Below are positions 7,914-16,948 of a stretch of DNA of 64,000 nt, one piece after another. The notes beneath the pieces were generated by a model. It did no database searches. It was not told the origin of the DNA and saw only the letters and a list, made by a program, of their open reading frames with translations. A program made the position numbers and the translations under genes. This DNA comes from Pantoea agglomerans (GTDB lineage Bacteria; Pseudomonadota; Gammaproteobacteria; Enterobacterales; Enterobacteriaceae), in NCBI RefSeq assembly GCF_021397715.1, contig NZ_CP090207.1, positions 1,612,001-1,676,000 on the forward strand. The letters are read 5' to 3'. Numbering within the stretch: position 1 is the stretch's first letter; every line of letters starts with the position of its first letter.

Positions 7914-8747
7914 TTAGCAGGCGAGGCCGCTTTTTTCCCACCACAGCTTATCCAGTGCGTAGTAGCGGTCGCGCTGGCTTTCCGGCTGAGCCAGATCGCG
8001 CTTCCACGGCTTCGCCAGGATGAAGTGCAGATTCTTCACCTCGTCATCATGCCAGATCGGGCGATGCTGGAACGGCAACGTTTTCAGCGCATTGTAGACG
8101 TAAGAGAGCGGCATCCAGCGACCGGCGAAGGCCTCATTCAGCAGGTCCTGTTCTGAGAAGGGATAATCGCTCAGGTCATCAATCGCCGCGATACGCTGTT
8201 CCAGGGCGTCGTAGACCGCGTTATCGGGCGTCAGCACCAGAAAACCGCCGTTCAGGTAGTAGTCCAGGCTGGGCGGAGCGGCTTCACCCCGCGCCTGCCA
8301 GGTGTAGTGGCACTGCTCGGGCTGCCAGTCCGCCGGATAAGAGGCGATCTGATTCGGATTACAGCGACAGGCGTGGCACGCCGCCATCAGGTTATCCCCG
8401 AGATCGAGCGTGAACAGCTCATCCATATTCTGCAGCACCAGCATATCGGCATCGAGAAACACCACGCGCTGATAATCAGTCAGCTGCCAGGCACGCAGCT
8501 TGGTCCACACTTCGCCAAACTGCGCCGAGGCGTAATGCTGATCCAGATCGGCGCGCGGATAGATGGGCTCAACCGGGGCGATGACGCAGCCCTCGGCCTG
8601 CAATGCCTGGCAATCGTCAGCGGAAATCGCTGAGGTGGTCATCACCACCAGCGGCCACTGGCTGTTGCTCTGTTTCAGCGAGCGGTGCAGCGCTTTGACG
8701 CCCACCAGATAGTCGGGTTGAGTTAACAGCGTTACCCAGGCAAACAT
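7914..8747 (-). CDS. GT8-family glycosyltransferase (glycogenin/galactinol-synthase-like)
   Basis: A 277-residue single-domain protein of the glycosyltransferase 8 family. The start MFAWVTLLTQPDYLVGVKAL is typical, and the metal-binding DxD motif is at residues 99-101 (VVFLDADMLVLQNMDELF). The acceptor/donor loop YLNGGFLVL and the SEQDLLNEAF motif follow, as in glycogenin and galactinol synthase relatives. Such enzymes are retaining transferases using UDP- or other nucleotide sugars; the acceptor is unknown here. It lies 16 nt downstream of the FAD oxidase gene on the same strand with a good AAGGAAA ribosome site, so the two probably form an operon. Confidence 0.87.
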   Translation of the reverse strand: MFAWVTLLTQPDYLVGVKALHRSLKQSNSQWPLVVMTTSAISADDCQALQAEGCVIAPVEPIYPRADLDQHYASAQFGEVWTKLRAWQLTDYQRVVFLDADMLVLQNMDELFTLDLGDNLMAACHACRCNPNQIASYPADWQPEQCHYTWQARGEAAPPSLDYYLNGGFLVLTPDNAVYDALEQRIAAIDDLSDYPFSEQDLLNEAFAGRWMPLSYVYNALKTLPFQHRPIWHDDEVKNLHFILAKPWKRDLAQPESQRDRYYALDKLWWEKSGLAC

Positions 8748-8763
8748 ATTTTTCCTTATTCAG

Positions 8764-10146
8764 TCAGTCAAAAAGTGGGGCGATGTAGTCATTACCTAAC
8801 CGGCCATGCGGATCGAGCTGGCTGCGCAGGGCGCGGAACGCATCCCACTGCGGATAGATCTCACGCCAGTTATAGCGATCGGCGTCGTAATACTTGCCCC
8901 AGTGCGGGCGTCCACCCTCGTCGGCCAGCAGTTTTTCCACTTCGGTCAGGAAATGCAGACCTTCCTGTGACAGCGTGCCGTCATCGGCGTAATAGACCAC
9001 GAAACCGAAAAAGCAGGTTGGCTGATCAGACGCCGGGCTGAGCCAGGCCGAAGAGGCACCAGTACAGCGCAGGATGATTGGGTAATGCATATGCGGGCGG
9101 TTCTCCGCATACCACTGCTTAATCCGGCGGATAATGGCAGGCGTTTTCGCCAGCGGCACGCCGATTTCGACATTAATCTGCGGCACCGCGATGCCCCGAC
9201 AGAACAGCTGATAGATGTCACCGGTAACATCGGTGAAGTCGCGAAAACGGGTCACGGTGCGAAACTGCTTACCGCCTTTGCCCTGAATCTGGGTATCGCG
9301 ATGCATGTGCGCCAGCGTCTGATCGATGGTGTCATTCAGGCTGTCATCCGCCTGACCTTCGTGTTCAACCACCTGACGATCCTGCTGTTCATAGCGCAGA
9401 CGCTCGTCGTCATTCGCCTCGTGGGCGTTCCAGACGTGTACCAGGTTGTCATCAACAAACCACCAGGCCTTGCTGAGCGGATACTCTTCATTCCAGCGCA
9501 GCAGGTCCTGCTCCAGCGTATCCGCTGAAACCGCATTTTTGTGACAGGTAAAGATGCGGAACGGCTCGGTTCGCAGCGTCACGGCGGTCACGATGCCCAG
9601 CGCGCCGAGTGAAACCTGCGCCGCCGGGAAGTCTGGCTCGCCACGGGTAAATTCCCGCACGCTGCCATCGGTCAGCACCATACGGATCGCCAGCGCTTCA
9701 TCGGCTATGGAACTCTGTTGCAGACCCTGGCCGTGCGTGCCGGTCGCCATCGCGCCGGCCAGTGTCTGAATCGCAATCACCCCTGGCGACGAAGCCAGCA
9801 TCCGGTTCATCCCGGTCAGGCTGCGGTAAACCTGATCGAGCGGTGTCGCACCGCCAAAGGTCACGCTCTGTTCATCACTGGCGATCTGGCCCCTGAACGC
9901 GCTGAGATCGAGCAGCAGATCCTGTTCGCTGACGTGCAGCATCCGACCGGGGGAGAGCTTGCTGCCGATCACCCGGATCTTACCGCCTGACTGGCGCATT
10001 AATTCCTGGAGTTCCGCCTCGCTGGAGGGACGCTGAACCTGATGGCGGCTACCGATCTGGGCGTTTTGCGCCCAGTTCCAGAGCCGGTCATCGTTGGGAT
10101 CAACATCGGTGTGGCGAAGCGGGTAAAGGTGGGCGTCTCTGCTCAC
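8764..10146 (-). CDS. FAD-linked aldonolactone-oxidase-like protein (VAO family)
   Basis: A 460-residue flavoprotein. It has a PCMH-type FAD domain (VQRPSSEAELQELMRQSGG, then IRVIGSKLSPG and AGAMATGTHGQG, where THG resembles the site of covalent flavin attachment) and a C-terminal D-arabinono-1,4-lactone oxidase domain ending DPHGRLGNDYIAPLF. Relatives oxidise sugar lactones or alditols with oxygen. The start is GTG at 10146, preceded by AAGGA at 9 nt. It is the first gene of a two-gene unit with the GT8 enzyme, and a TetR regulator is encoded upstream on the same strand. The exact substrate is uncertain. Confidence 0.85.
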   Translation of the reverse strand: MSRDAHLYPLRHTDVDPNDDRLWNWAQNAQIGSRHQVQRPSSEAELQELMRQSGGKIRVIGSKLSPGRMLHVSEQDLLLDLSAFRGQIASDEQSVTFGGATPLDQVYRSLTGMNRMLASSPGVIAIQTLAGAMATGTHGQGLQQSSIADEALAIRMVLTDGSVREFTRGEPDFPAAQVSLGALGIVTAVTLRTEPFRIFTCHKNAVSADTLEQDLLRWNEEYPLSKAWWFVDDNLVHVWNAHEANDDERLRYEQQDRQVVEHEGQADDSLNDTIDQTLAHMHRDTQIQGKGGKQFRTVTRFRDFTDVTGDIYQLFCRGIAVPQINVEIGVPLAKTPAIIRRIKQWYAENRPHMHYPIILRCTGASSAWLSPASDQPTCFFGFVVYYADDGTLSQEGLHFLTEVEKLLADEGGRPHWGKYYDADRYNWREIYPQWDAFRALRSQLDPHGRLGNDYIAPLFD

Positions 10147-10228
10147 AACAGCATTCCTTTTATGGCGTTTTTGTGACGATATTCACTAAGCGTAGACCAT
10201 GACTAAGCCAGGCCGTAAAGATGCCCGT

Positions 10229-10861
10229 TTATTTGCGGATGTAGCGTAACGTTGCGGTTACAGCCAGTTGACGGTTGCGGCGAATACTCTCTTCTTCGCT
10301 GTTATCCGGGCTGAACAGCGCGTTAAAGGTGTAGCGGTTGGAAACGTGATGCACGCAGATACTGCTGATCAGGCGATGCACGTCGATGGTCTGTACTTCT
10401 TCGATAAACAGGCCCTGTTGCTGACCGCGGGTCAGAATGTCATCCAGCACGTCCAGCGCGCTGCGATTGAGGGTTTTAATCTGCGTTGACTGGCTGATGT
10501 AGCGACCGCGTAGCAGGTTCTCGCTGCACACCAGCCGCATAAAATCGGGATGGGCGACATGATAATCGAAGCTGGCTTCGACCAGACGCGTCATCGCCAG
10601 TTCCGGTTCCATCGCCGCCAGATTAAGGCCGGTTTCGTGCTGGCGTATCTGCTGGTAGACCTGCTCCAGCACGTCGATGTAGAGCTGCTCTTTACTGCCG
10701 AAGTGATAGACCACCATTCGTTTGGTGGTCTGCGCGTGCTCGGCAATCTGCTCCAGTCGCGCGCCCTGCATACCAAACTCGGCAAAAGTTTTCAGTGCGC
10801 CCGCGATAATGCGTTTTTTCAGCCCTTCAGGGTCATTTTTACGTTTGGTTAATTCCGACAT
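10229..10861 (-). CDS. TetR/AcrR-family transcriptional regulator
   Basis: A 210-residue regulator. The N-terminal TetR helix-turn-helix is clear: ALKTFAEFGMQGARLEQIAEHA, then TTKRMVVYHFGSKEQLY. The C-terminal ligand-binding domain is all-helical and resembles the RutR/NicS type (HPDFMRLVCSENLLRGRYI). I used the ATG at 10861 (MSELTKRK) rather than a TTG three codons upstream. It is encoded 82 nt before the oxidase/glycosyltransferase pair on the same strand, so control of those genes is possible but not shown. Confidence 0.88.
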   Translation of the reverse strand: MSELTKRKNDPEGLKKRIIAGALKTFAEFGMQGARLEQIAEHAQTTKRMVVYHFGSKEQLYIDVLEQVYQQIRQHETGLNLAAMEPELAMTRLVEASFDYHVAHPDFMRLVCSENLLRGRYISQSTQIKTLNRSALDVLDDILTRGQQQGLFIEEVQTIDVHRLISSICVHHVSNRYTFNALFSPDNSEEESIRRNRQLAVTATLRYIRK

Positions 10862-10974
10862 AGTGCTCAACAGGGTGGTTTTGACCGGAGAATGTTAGCA
10901 CAGCGGCAGAAGGATGCCTTTAACCGACAGCGCGGCGCAGCCGACGATCGCGTAGCGCGATCCACCACGGCTTG

Positions 10975-11005
10975 CTGACACAGGCCGGGAATTTACAGGT
11001 ATAAT
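10975..11005 (+). promoter_or_regulatory. Candidate sigma-70 promoter of yaiL
   Basis: A consensus TATAAT (11000-11005) lies 33 nt before the yaiL ATG, with a CTGACA hexamer (10975-10980) 19 nt upstream of it. The -10 match is perfect; the spacing is slightly long. Confidence 0.55.
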
Positions 11006-11038
11006 CGGGGAAATTTCGTAACAGGCTCAGAAACCAAC

Positions 11039-11578
11039 ATGACCAAACTCACCTTACAAGAGCAGATGCTGAAAGCGGGATTAGTCAGCAGCAAAAAGAT
11101 GGACAAAGTCCAGCGCACCGCCAAGAAATCACGCGTTCAGGCGCGTGAGGCCAGAGCGGCGGTTGAAGAAAATAAGAAAGCGCAGCTTGAGCGCGACAGG
11201 CAGTTGAACGAGCAGCAGAAACAGGCGGTTTTATCCAAAGAGTATAAAGCGCAGGTGAAACAGCTGATTGAAATGAACAGGATCGACATTTCAAAGGGCA
11301 ACATCGGCTTTAACTTCACCGATAATAACCTGATTAAAAAGATCAACGTCGATAAGCTGACCCAGGCGCAGCTGATCAGTGGCCGTCTTGCTATCGCCCG
11401 TCTGGCGGCGGAGAACGGCGGCGAGCATCAGTATGCGATTATCCCGGCCAGCGTGGCGGATAAAATTGCGCAGCGCGATGCCAGCAGCATCGTACTGAAT
11501 AGTGCACTGAGTCAGGAAGCGCAGGATGAAGACGATCCCTATGCTGACTTTAAAGTGCCGGACGACCTGATGTGGTAA
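11039..11578 (+). CDS. yaiL: YaiL family DUF2058 protein
   Basis: A 179-residue protein with the same length as E. coli YaiL and closely matching my memory of it along its whole length: MTKLTLQEQMLKAGLVSSKK at the start, a charged coiled-coil from about 25 to 75, then QLIEMNRIDISKGNIGFNFT, and the acidic end EDDPYADFKVPDDLMW. The family is described as nucleoprotein- or polynucleotide-associated, and its biochemical role is not established. It is a conserved chromosomal gene, which supports an enterobacterial origin, and it converges on the pseudouridine synthase gene. Confidence 0.95.
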   Translation: MTKLTLQEQMLKAGLVSSKKMDKVQRTAKKSRVQAREARAAVEENKKAQLERDRQLNEQQKQAVLSKEYKAQVKQLIEMNRIDISKGNIGFNFTDNNLIKKINVDKLTQAQLISGRLAIARLAAENGGEHQYAIIPASVADKIAQRDASSIVLNSALSQEAQDEDDPYADFKVPDDLMW

Positions 11579-11639
11579 GTCCGCGTTGCGGCGGCGGTGA
11601 CGGCAGGACAATAACGGTCACTGCTGCGCGTCGCCGGCA

Positions 11640-12338
11640 TCAGAACGGGCTGGCGTGCCGCGCGTGAATCGCCTTGCCGCTGACCGGATGCATAAAATGC
11701 AGCTCGCTGGCGTGCAGCATCAATCGCGGCGTTGTTTCACAACCAGGCCTCTGTAGCCCGCCATACAGGTCACAGCCCAGAATCGGGTAACCCAATAGCT
11801 GGCAATGAATCCGCAGCTGATGAGTGCGCCCGGTTTCCGGGGTTAATACCACTCGCGTTACCGGCACCACGTTGCCATCCTGCTGCGCATACTCTGTACG
11901 CTCAATCACCTGATAGCGCGAACGCGCAGGCTTGCCGTGGGCAGCGCAAATCGTCATTCGTGGAAAGCACGCCGCATCTTTCGCAATCGCCGCCTCAATC
12001 ATCCCGTCGTCCTCAGCCAGATGGCCGCACAACAGCGCGCTGTAGATTTTGCGCACGCTGCGCTGGCTAAACTGCTGGCAGAGCGCCGCATTGATCGCCT
12101 TATTGCGGGCAATCACCATCAGCCCGGAGGTGCCGAAATCGAGCCGATGTACCAGCGTGCAGCCCGGAAAGTTTTTCACCAGCCGGTGATGTACCGAATC
12201 AAGGTTCAGCGGATTTTTGCCCGACAGGCTCAGCAGCCCGCTGGGCTTATTGATCAGCAGCAGATGATCATCCTGATAGAGGATCTCAATCTGGTCATGA
12301 CACGGCGGTGCAATAAAAGTATCGACTATCTCAGACAT
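11640..12338 (-). CDS. RluA-family pseudouridine synthase
   Basis: A 232-residue synthase lacking an N-terminal S4 domain. Motif I (LLLINKPSGLLSLSGK) is at about 27-42. The catalytic motif II, HRLDFGTSGLMVIA, contains the essential Asp near residue 67, and motif III reads ETGRTHQLRIHCQLLGYPILG. Such enzymes isomerise specific uridines in 23S rRNA or tRNA. It resembles RluA itself in length and order of motifs, but the paralogue identity is not certain. It is a single gene convergent with yaiL. Confidence 0.88.
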   Translation of the reverse strand: MSEIVDTFIAPPCHDQIEILYQDDHLLLINKPSGLLSLSGKNPLNLDSVHHRLVKNFPGCTLVHRLDFGTSGLMVIARNKAINAALCQQFSQRSVRKIYSALLCGHLAEDDGMIEAAIAKDAACFPRMTICAAHGKPARSRYQVIERTEYAQQDGNVVPVTRVVLTPETGRTHQLRIHCQLLGYPILGCDLYGGLQRPGCETTPRLMLHASELHFMHPVSGKAIHARHASPF

Positions 12339-12668
12339 CGGGCTACCGGCGGGAAAGGGGAGGCGGATGATAACTAATTTTGCCTGGTGTGACGAATGGT
12401 GGATGGCGGGCGATCAGAACGCCAGCCGGTTATGCTCGCCGTCTAATCAGCCCGCTGCGGGGCGGCATGTTGTCTGGCCGCCAGCGAATGCGGAACGGGC
12501 TAACCATGACATACCCTGTTGTCTCTCTTTTAAGGTAAAGGTAACTCAGACTGAATTGAGTGGATAAGCAGGGATTTATGTAACGCAGCAACATGTGAAC
12601 TGGCTTACATTTTTGACCTTCATCACACTTTATAGTGACCGCCTGATTAAACGACGCATCTCATTATC
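12339..12668. other. Intergenic region before the fructan locus
   Basis: This separates the divergent pseudouridine synthase and LacI-type genes and should hold both promoters. A TATAGT hexamer near 12633 is a possible -10 box for the LacI gene, but no -35 box stands at good spacing. No gene or repeat was recognised. Confidence 0.4.
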
Positions 12669-13679
12669 ATGGCATCGATTAAAGACGTAGCAAAAAAAGC
12701 GGGAGTGTCTACGGCTACCGTATCGCGTGTGCTGAACCATCATCCCAGCGTGACGCCGGAAACACGCCAGGCAGTACGTGATGCAATGGATTTCCTTTGC
12801 TATGTGCCCAGCAAAAGTGCGTTTCAGCTGAGTGGTAAATGTTCCGGGCTGATTGGCGTGGTGCTACCAAACCTGGTGAATCCACACTTTTCTGAGTTAC
12901 TGGCGACCTTTGAAGAGGAAGCAAGATACATCGGGAAATCGGTGATTATTAAGACCCATCAGAATCAGCCTCAACAGGATAAGCAGATTATTCACAGCCT
13001 AATCGGAATGGGGATCGACAGTCTGCTATGGGTGCCCACAGAGGCCGAAAGCGAACTTGCGGAATGGTTGACCGCGACCAGCATTCCGGTGGCGGTGGTC
13101 ACGCAGGTTTCTCGTTTTTTTAATTCTGTCTCTATCAATCAAAGGAAAGGTGCAGAAGCTATTGCGGAGCATTTTATCCAGACCGGGCATACCACCTTTG
13201 GTTTTATTGCTCAGGAGGGCGTCGATAATCGAAAGGTCTCTTCCTGGAGTAAAAAAATCACCAGTCAGGGGTTAACACTCGCTAAAGAGAATCAATTCTG
13301 GATAGCGAAAGGCGAAGGTGAAAAAATATCCGGCCATATTCGGATACTGGACGATATTATCGGGATGTTAGCTGACCGGAAAAAAGCGTGCTCTTCTCTT
13401 TGGGTCTATAACGATGTTGCTGCCAGTTATGTTATCGATGGCTTAAAGGAAAGAGGGGTGGCTGTCCCGCAGGATATTGCTATCGCCAGTTTTGACAATA
13501 CCCTGCTGGCGCAGACCAAAAAAATAACCAGCGTGGCTCAACCGATTGGCGAGATCGCCCACCTGGCATTCCAGATGGTGAATAATACCCCTAAGCAGGA
13601 GAGTATCGAAATGTATGAAATTGTCTCACGGTTAATTATACGTGAGAGCAGTATCGCGCTTAATATCACGGCTGTCTGA
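12669..13679 (+). CDS. LacI-family regulator of the fructan/difructose locus
   Basis: A 336-residue repressor. The N-terminal helix-turn-helix ASIKDVAKKAGVSTATVSRVL and hinge (to about residue 60) are textbook LacI, followed by a periplasmic-binding-protein-like sensor domain (LIGVVLPNLVNPHFSELL; late motif DIAIASFDNTLLAQ). It sits 124 nt upstream of the symporter gene on the same strand and very probably controls that operon in response to a fructose oligomer or difructose anhydride. The effector is an inference from the neighbours. Confidence 0.9.
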   Translation: MASIKDVAKKAGVSTATVSRVLNHHPSVTPETRQAVRDAMDFLCYVPSKSAFQLSGKCSGLIGVVLPNLVNPHFSELLATFEEEARYIGKSVIIKTHQNQPQQDKQIIHSLIGMGIDSLLWVPTEAESELAEWLTATSIPVAVVTQVSRFFNSVSINQRKGAEAIAEHFIQTGHTTFGFIAQEGVDNRKVSSWSKKITSQGLTLAKENQFWIAKGEGEKISGHIRILDDIIGMLADRKKACSSLWVYNDVAASYVIDGLKERGVAVPQDIAIASFDNTLLAQTKKITSVAQPIGEIAHLAFQMVNNTPKQESIEMYEIVSRLIIRESSIALNITAV

Positions 13680-13803
13680 TTTCTGCTTTTCCCGCTTAAT
13701 TCTTTTTAAACGAGCCGAAAATTTTTATTCAGTCATCCGCACAGGGGCTGGCGATAATGCTCTGTGTTTAATTTTTATAGCTGTGCATTATTGAGGTGAT
13801 TTT

Positions 13804-15225
13804 ATGTCCGCAACGGTAATGGAAAAGCAAAGCGCTTATGGAAAACTGCGTCTGAAAGAGAAGATCGGTTACGGGATGGGGGATGCGGGATCCTGTATGA
13901 TCTGGAGTGTACTGGCGCTCTATCTGACGTGGTTTTATACCGATGTATATGGATTAGCGCCTGGCGTCGTTGGAACACTATTTCTGGTGATCCGTATTTT
14001 TGACGCCTTCAGCGATCCGATTATGGGTGCAATCTGCGATCGTACGCAAAGTCGATGGGGTAAGTTCCGCCCGTGGTTGTTATGGATGGCGGTGCCCTTT
14101 GGCCTGGGTGCCATCGTGATGTTTACCACACCTGACCTGAGCATGAACGGAAAAATCATTTATGCCTGGGTGACTTATCTGGTGATGTCACTGATCTATA
14201 CCGCAATCAACATTCCCTATTGCTCAGTCGCGGGGGTGATCACCCTGAATCAAAAAGAGCGACTGGGCTGTTTATCATGGCGTTTCTTCCTGAATGGCCT
14301 GGCGACGCTGATTGTCTCTTCCTCAATTTTACCGTTAACCGACTGGTTGGGTAACGGTAACCGCGCTTCAGGTTTTCAGCTGACCATGGTGATCATGGGG
14401 TGCGCCGCGACGCTGATGTTCCTGTTCTGTTTTGCCAGTATCAAAGAGCGCGTTGTTTCAATTAAATCTGACGATTCGTTAATGAAAGATTTGAAAAACA
14501 TTGCTAAAAATGACCAATGGCTGCTGATGATTACGATTACCTTTCTTAACGTCTTCCCGGCCTTTATTCGCGGGGCTGTTACTATTTATTATGCCACCTA
14601 TGTGATGCAGGCCTCCGTTGGGTTTATTACCTTTTTTATGGCGCTTGGTGTCGCCTGTAATATGTTGGGGAGCGTAATAGCTAAGCCACTGACTGACCGA
14701 TTTGATAAAATTAAGCTATTCCGCATTATTAATATTATCCTTGGTGTTCTCTCTTTCGCGCTGTGGTTTGTTGACCCAAAATCGCTGACGCCACTGCTTA
14801 CGCTATTTGTGATCATTAATATTCTGCATTTAATTCAGTCCGGACCTATTCTATGGGCAATGATGTCAGACGTCGATGACTACGGTGACTGGAAATTTGG
14901 CAAACGACTCACCGGTATTTCCTTTGCCGGCAATCTGTTTATGCTGAAAATGGGACTGGCGGTCGCTGGAGCCATCGTCGCCTGGATTCTTTCCTATACC
15001 GGCTATGTCGCTAACAAACCGCAACAAAATGCGCAGACCCTTGAGGGCATTATTATCATGTTCTCATTACTGCCGATGGTGAGTTATTTCATCAGCGCAT
15101 TTATGGTGCGCTACTTCAAACTGGATAACCTCTTCCTGGAAAAAATTAAAGTCGATCTCGCAAAACGCGAGCTTGAAAAAGGTTCGGTTCAATCGCAGGA
15201 GTTTAAAAATGTCCCTGTCCATTAA
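13804..15225 (+). CDS. GPH-family (MelB-like) sugar:cation symporter
   Basis: A 473-residue membrane protein with about 12 hydrophobic segments. It has GPH-family landmarks: KIGYGMGDAGSCMIWSV near the N-terminus, FDAFSDPIMGAICDRTQSRWG in the first cytoplasmic loop (the MelB-type Asp/Arg signature) and MMSDVDDYGDWKFGKR in the second half. GPH proteins import glycosides and oligosaccharides with Na+ or H+. It follows the LacI gene, has a GAGGTG ribosome site, and overlaps the GH32 gene by 17 nt, so the two are co-translated. The cargo is probably a fructose disaccharide, difructose anhydride or short inulin. Confidence 0.9.
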   Translation: MSATVMEKQSAYGKLRLKEKIGYGMGDAGSCMIWSVLALYLTWFYTDVYGLAPGVVGTLFLVIRIFDAFSDPIMGAICDRTQSRWGKFRPWLLWMAVPFGLGAIVMFTTPDLSMNGKIIYAWVTYLVMSLIYTAINIPYCSVAGVITLNQKERLGCLSWRFFLNGLATLIVSSSILPLTDWLGNGNRASGFQLTMVIMGCAATLMFLFCFASIKERVVSIKSDDSLMKDLKNIAKNDQWLLMITITFLNVFPAFIRGAVTIYYATYVMQASVGFITFFMALGVACNMLGSVIAKPLTDRFDKIKLFRIINIILGVLSFALWFVDPKSLTPLLTLFVIINILHLIQSGPILWAMMSDVDDYGDWKFGKRLTGISFAGNLFMLKMGLAVAGAIVAWILSYTGYVANKPQQNAQTLEGIIIMFSLLPMVSYFISAFMVRYFKLDNLFLEKIKVDLAKRELEKGSVQSQEFKNVPVH

Positions 15226-16897
15226 TGTTAAGCAAGGTCAGCGCCTTGATTTATGGATAAAGCAAACAAAGCCGGCCGGTCAGCCCCTGTTTGCTATCCA
15301 CATGGAAAATGCGGTGCTTTTCAAAATAGAAACAGCACCGCCGTATTATCACTATTTTACCTGGACCGCATGGCAGCAGGGTATGGTCTCTCTGGAGTGG
15401 TTACCGGAGCACAGTGAGATTTCGTTGTGTTACAGCTGGCACCCTGACACGCTCCCGCAGCAGGGCGTCAGCTTTATTGATATCGAAAATAACGACCTTT
15501 GCCTGCGAGATGACCGCGCAGTTGCAGAGCACTATCTGCAGGAAGAGTTACGCCCGGCATTACATTTTTCTCCACGTACCGGCTGGATGAATGACCCTAA
15601 TGGTCTGCATCGGAAAGGTGAGGAGTGGCATCTGTTTTACCAATATCATCCGCATAGTACTCAATGGGGGCCGATGCACTGGAACCACGCGGTGAGTCAG
15701 GACCTTTACCACTGGCGTCACTATCCGGTTTTCCTTCAGCCAGAGCAAAATTTATCCGCGCTTGGGGCAACGGGCGGCGCATTTTCCGGCAGCGCTTTCA
15801 TCGATGCCGAGGGGCAAACGCGTTTCTGGTATACCGAAAGGCTTCCGGCTTACGATCTTTATCGCGGTTATCGCGAAATCCAGAAAATGGCGGTCCCGCA
15901 GCCTGCTTACGACAAACCCGCTTTGATAAAAACAGTATTAACAGAGCTGCCTGCAGGCGTCGATTGTGATTTCCGTGATCCGAAAGTCTGGTATGAGGAA
16001 GCGGACGCGACCTTTTATATGATCCTGGGCGCGTCGGTGAACGGCGATCCTGCCATGCTGCTGTTTCACTCCGAAGAGAGTGACAGCTGGCTATTCCATC
16101 ATGTGCTCTACACCGCGCCCCCTTATTTTCGGGAAAATGGGGGCCGCTGCGTCGAATGCCCGGACTTTTTCTGCCTTGACGGCGTCTGGGTAATGATTAT
16201 CGGTATTGTGGGTTACACCGAGCCGACAACCGGACGACATAATCTGTTATTTGCACAAACAGGTGATTTTCGGCGCGGTTATTTCACTCCCTCAGCGCAA
16301 CCGCTGCAGATGCTGGATTTCGGCACCGATTTCTACGCCCTGCAGACCTGGGGTGAAAGCGACAGTCGTACAGGGTTTGCCTGGTTATACAACTGGGCGA
16401 CACAAAAGAATGTTCATTCTGCCTATTCCGGCGAAATGTCTCTGCCGCGTCGTTTTCATCTTAATGCCCGGCAACAACTCTGTATGACACCGGTATTGCC
16501 GCCAGCCTCGCTGATCATCAGTGAAGAGCGGCTGGATGCGTGTAGTCACTGGTCAGGCAGCACTGCCTGTAAGTCCTGCATCATTACCTTTACCCCGACC
16601 TCGCATTTTTGCCTGACTCTGACCGGTCAAACCGGGCAGCAGATTATTCTGGCGCACGATGGACACACGTTAAGTCTGCTGGAAAAAGATCGGGATGACG
16701 GCCGTTATCAGGCACCGCTGGCCAACGTGGGCGATGTGACATTATGTTTTGATGCCGGAATAGTGGAAGTTTTCGCTCAGCAGGGGAGTGTGTGTGGAAC
16801 GCGACGTTATTATTCATGCAGTTCACTGACTGAAATAACGCTCTCTGGCGCACAGGCAAAAATAACCCGCTATCACTCCCCTTACGCACAGCCATAA
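15209..16897 (+). CDS. GH32 glycoside hydrolase (beta-fructosidase type)
   Basis: A 562-residue enzyme. The five-bladed propeller carries all three GH32 catalytic markers: WMNDPNG at 126-132 with the nucleophile Asp129, the RDP transition-state motif (VDCDFRDPKVWY) near residue 255, and the acid/base Glu in ECPDFF near residue 315. A C-terminal beta-sandwich follows. About 110 extra residues precede the propeller, more than in simple invertases. No signal peptide is visible, so it acts in the cytoplasm on imported sugar. I start it at the ATG preceded by GCAGGAG, inside the end of the symporter gene. It may cleave inulobiose, short fructans or a difructose anhydride. Confidence 0.92.
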   Translation: MSLSINVKQGQRLDLWIKQTKPAGQPLFAIHMENAVLFKIETAPPYYHYFTWTAWQQGMVSLEWLPEHSEISLCYSWHPDTLPQQGVSFIDIENNDLCLRDDRAVAEHYLQEELRPALHFSPRTGWMNDPNGLHRKGEEWHLFYQYHPHSTQWGPMHWNHAVSQDLYHWRHYPVFLQPEQNLSALGATGGAFSGSAFIDAEGQTRFWYTERLPAYDLYRGYREIQKMAVPQPAYDKPALIKTVLTELPAGVDCDFRDPKVWYEEADATFYMILGASVNGDPAMLLFHSEESDSWLFHHVLYTAPPYFRENGGRCVECPDFFCLDGVWVMIIGIVGYTEPTTGRHNLLFAQTGDFRRGYFTPSAQPLQMLDFGTDFYALQTWGESDSRTGFAWLYNWATQKNVHSAYSGEMSLPRRFHLNARQQLCMTPVLPPASLIISEERLDACSHWSGSTACKSCIITFTPTSHFCLTLTGQTGQQIILAHDGHTLSLLEKDRDDGRYQAPLANVGDVTLCFDAGIVEVFAQQGSVCGTRRYYSCSSLTEITLSGAQAKITRYHSPYAQP

Positions 16898-16948
16898 CTC
16901 AATTTACTGCTGATTTTTTTCTTATTACTGTCACCGAAGGAATTAGTC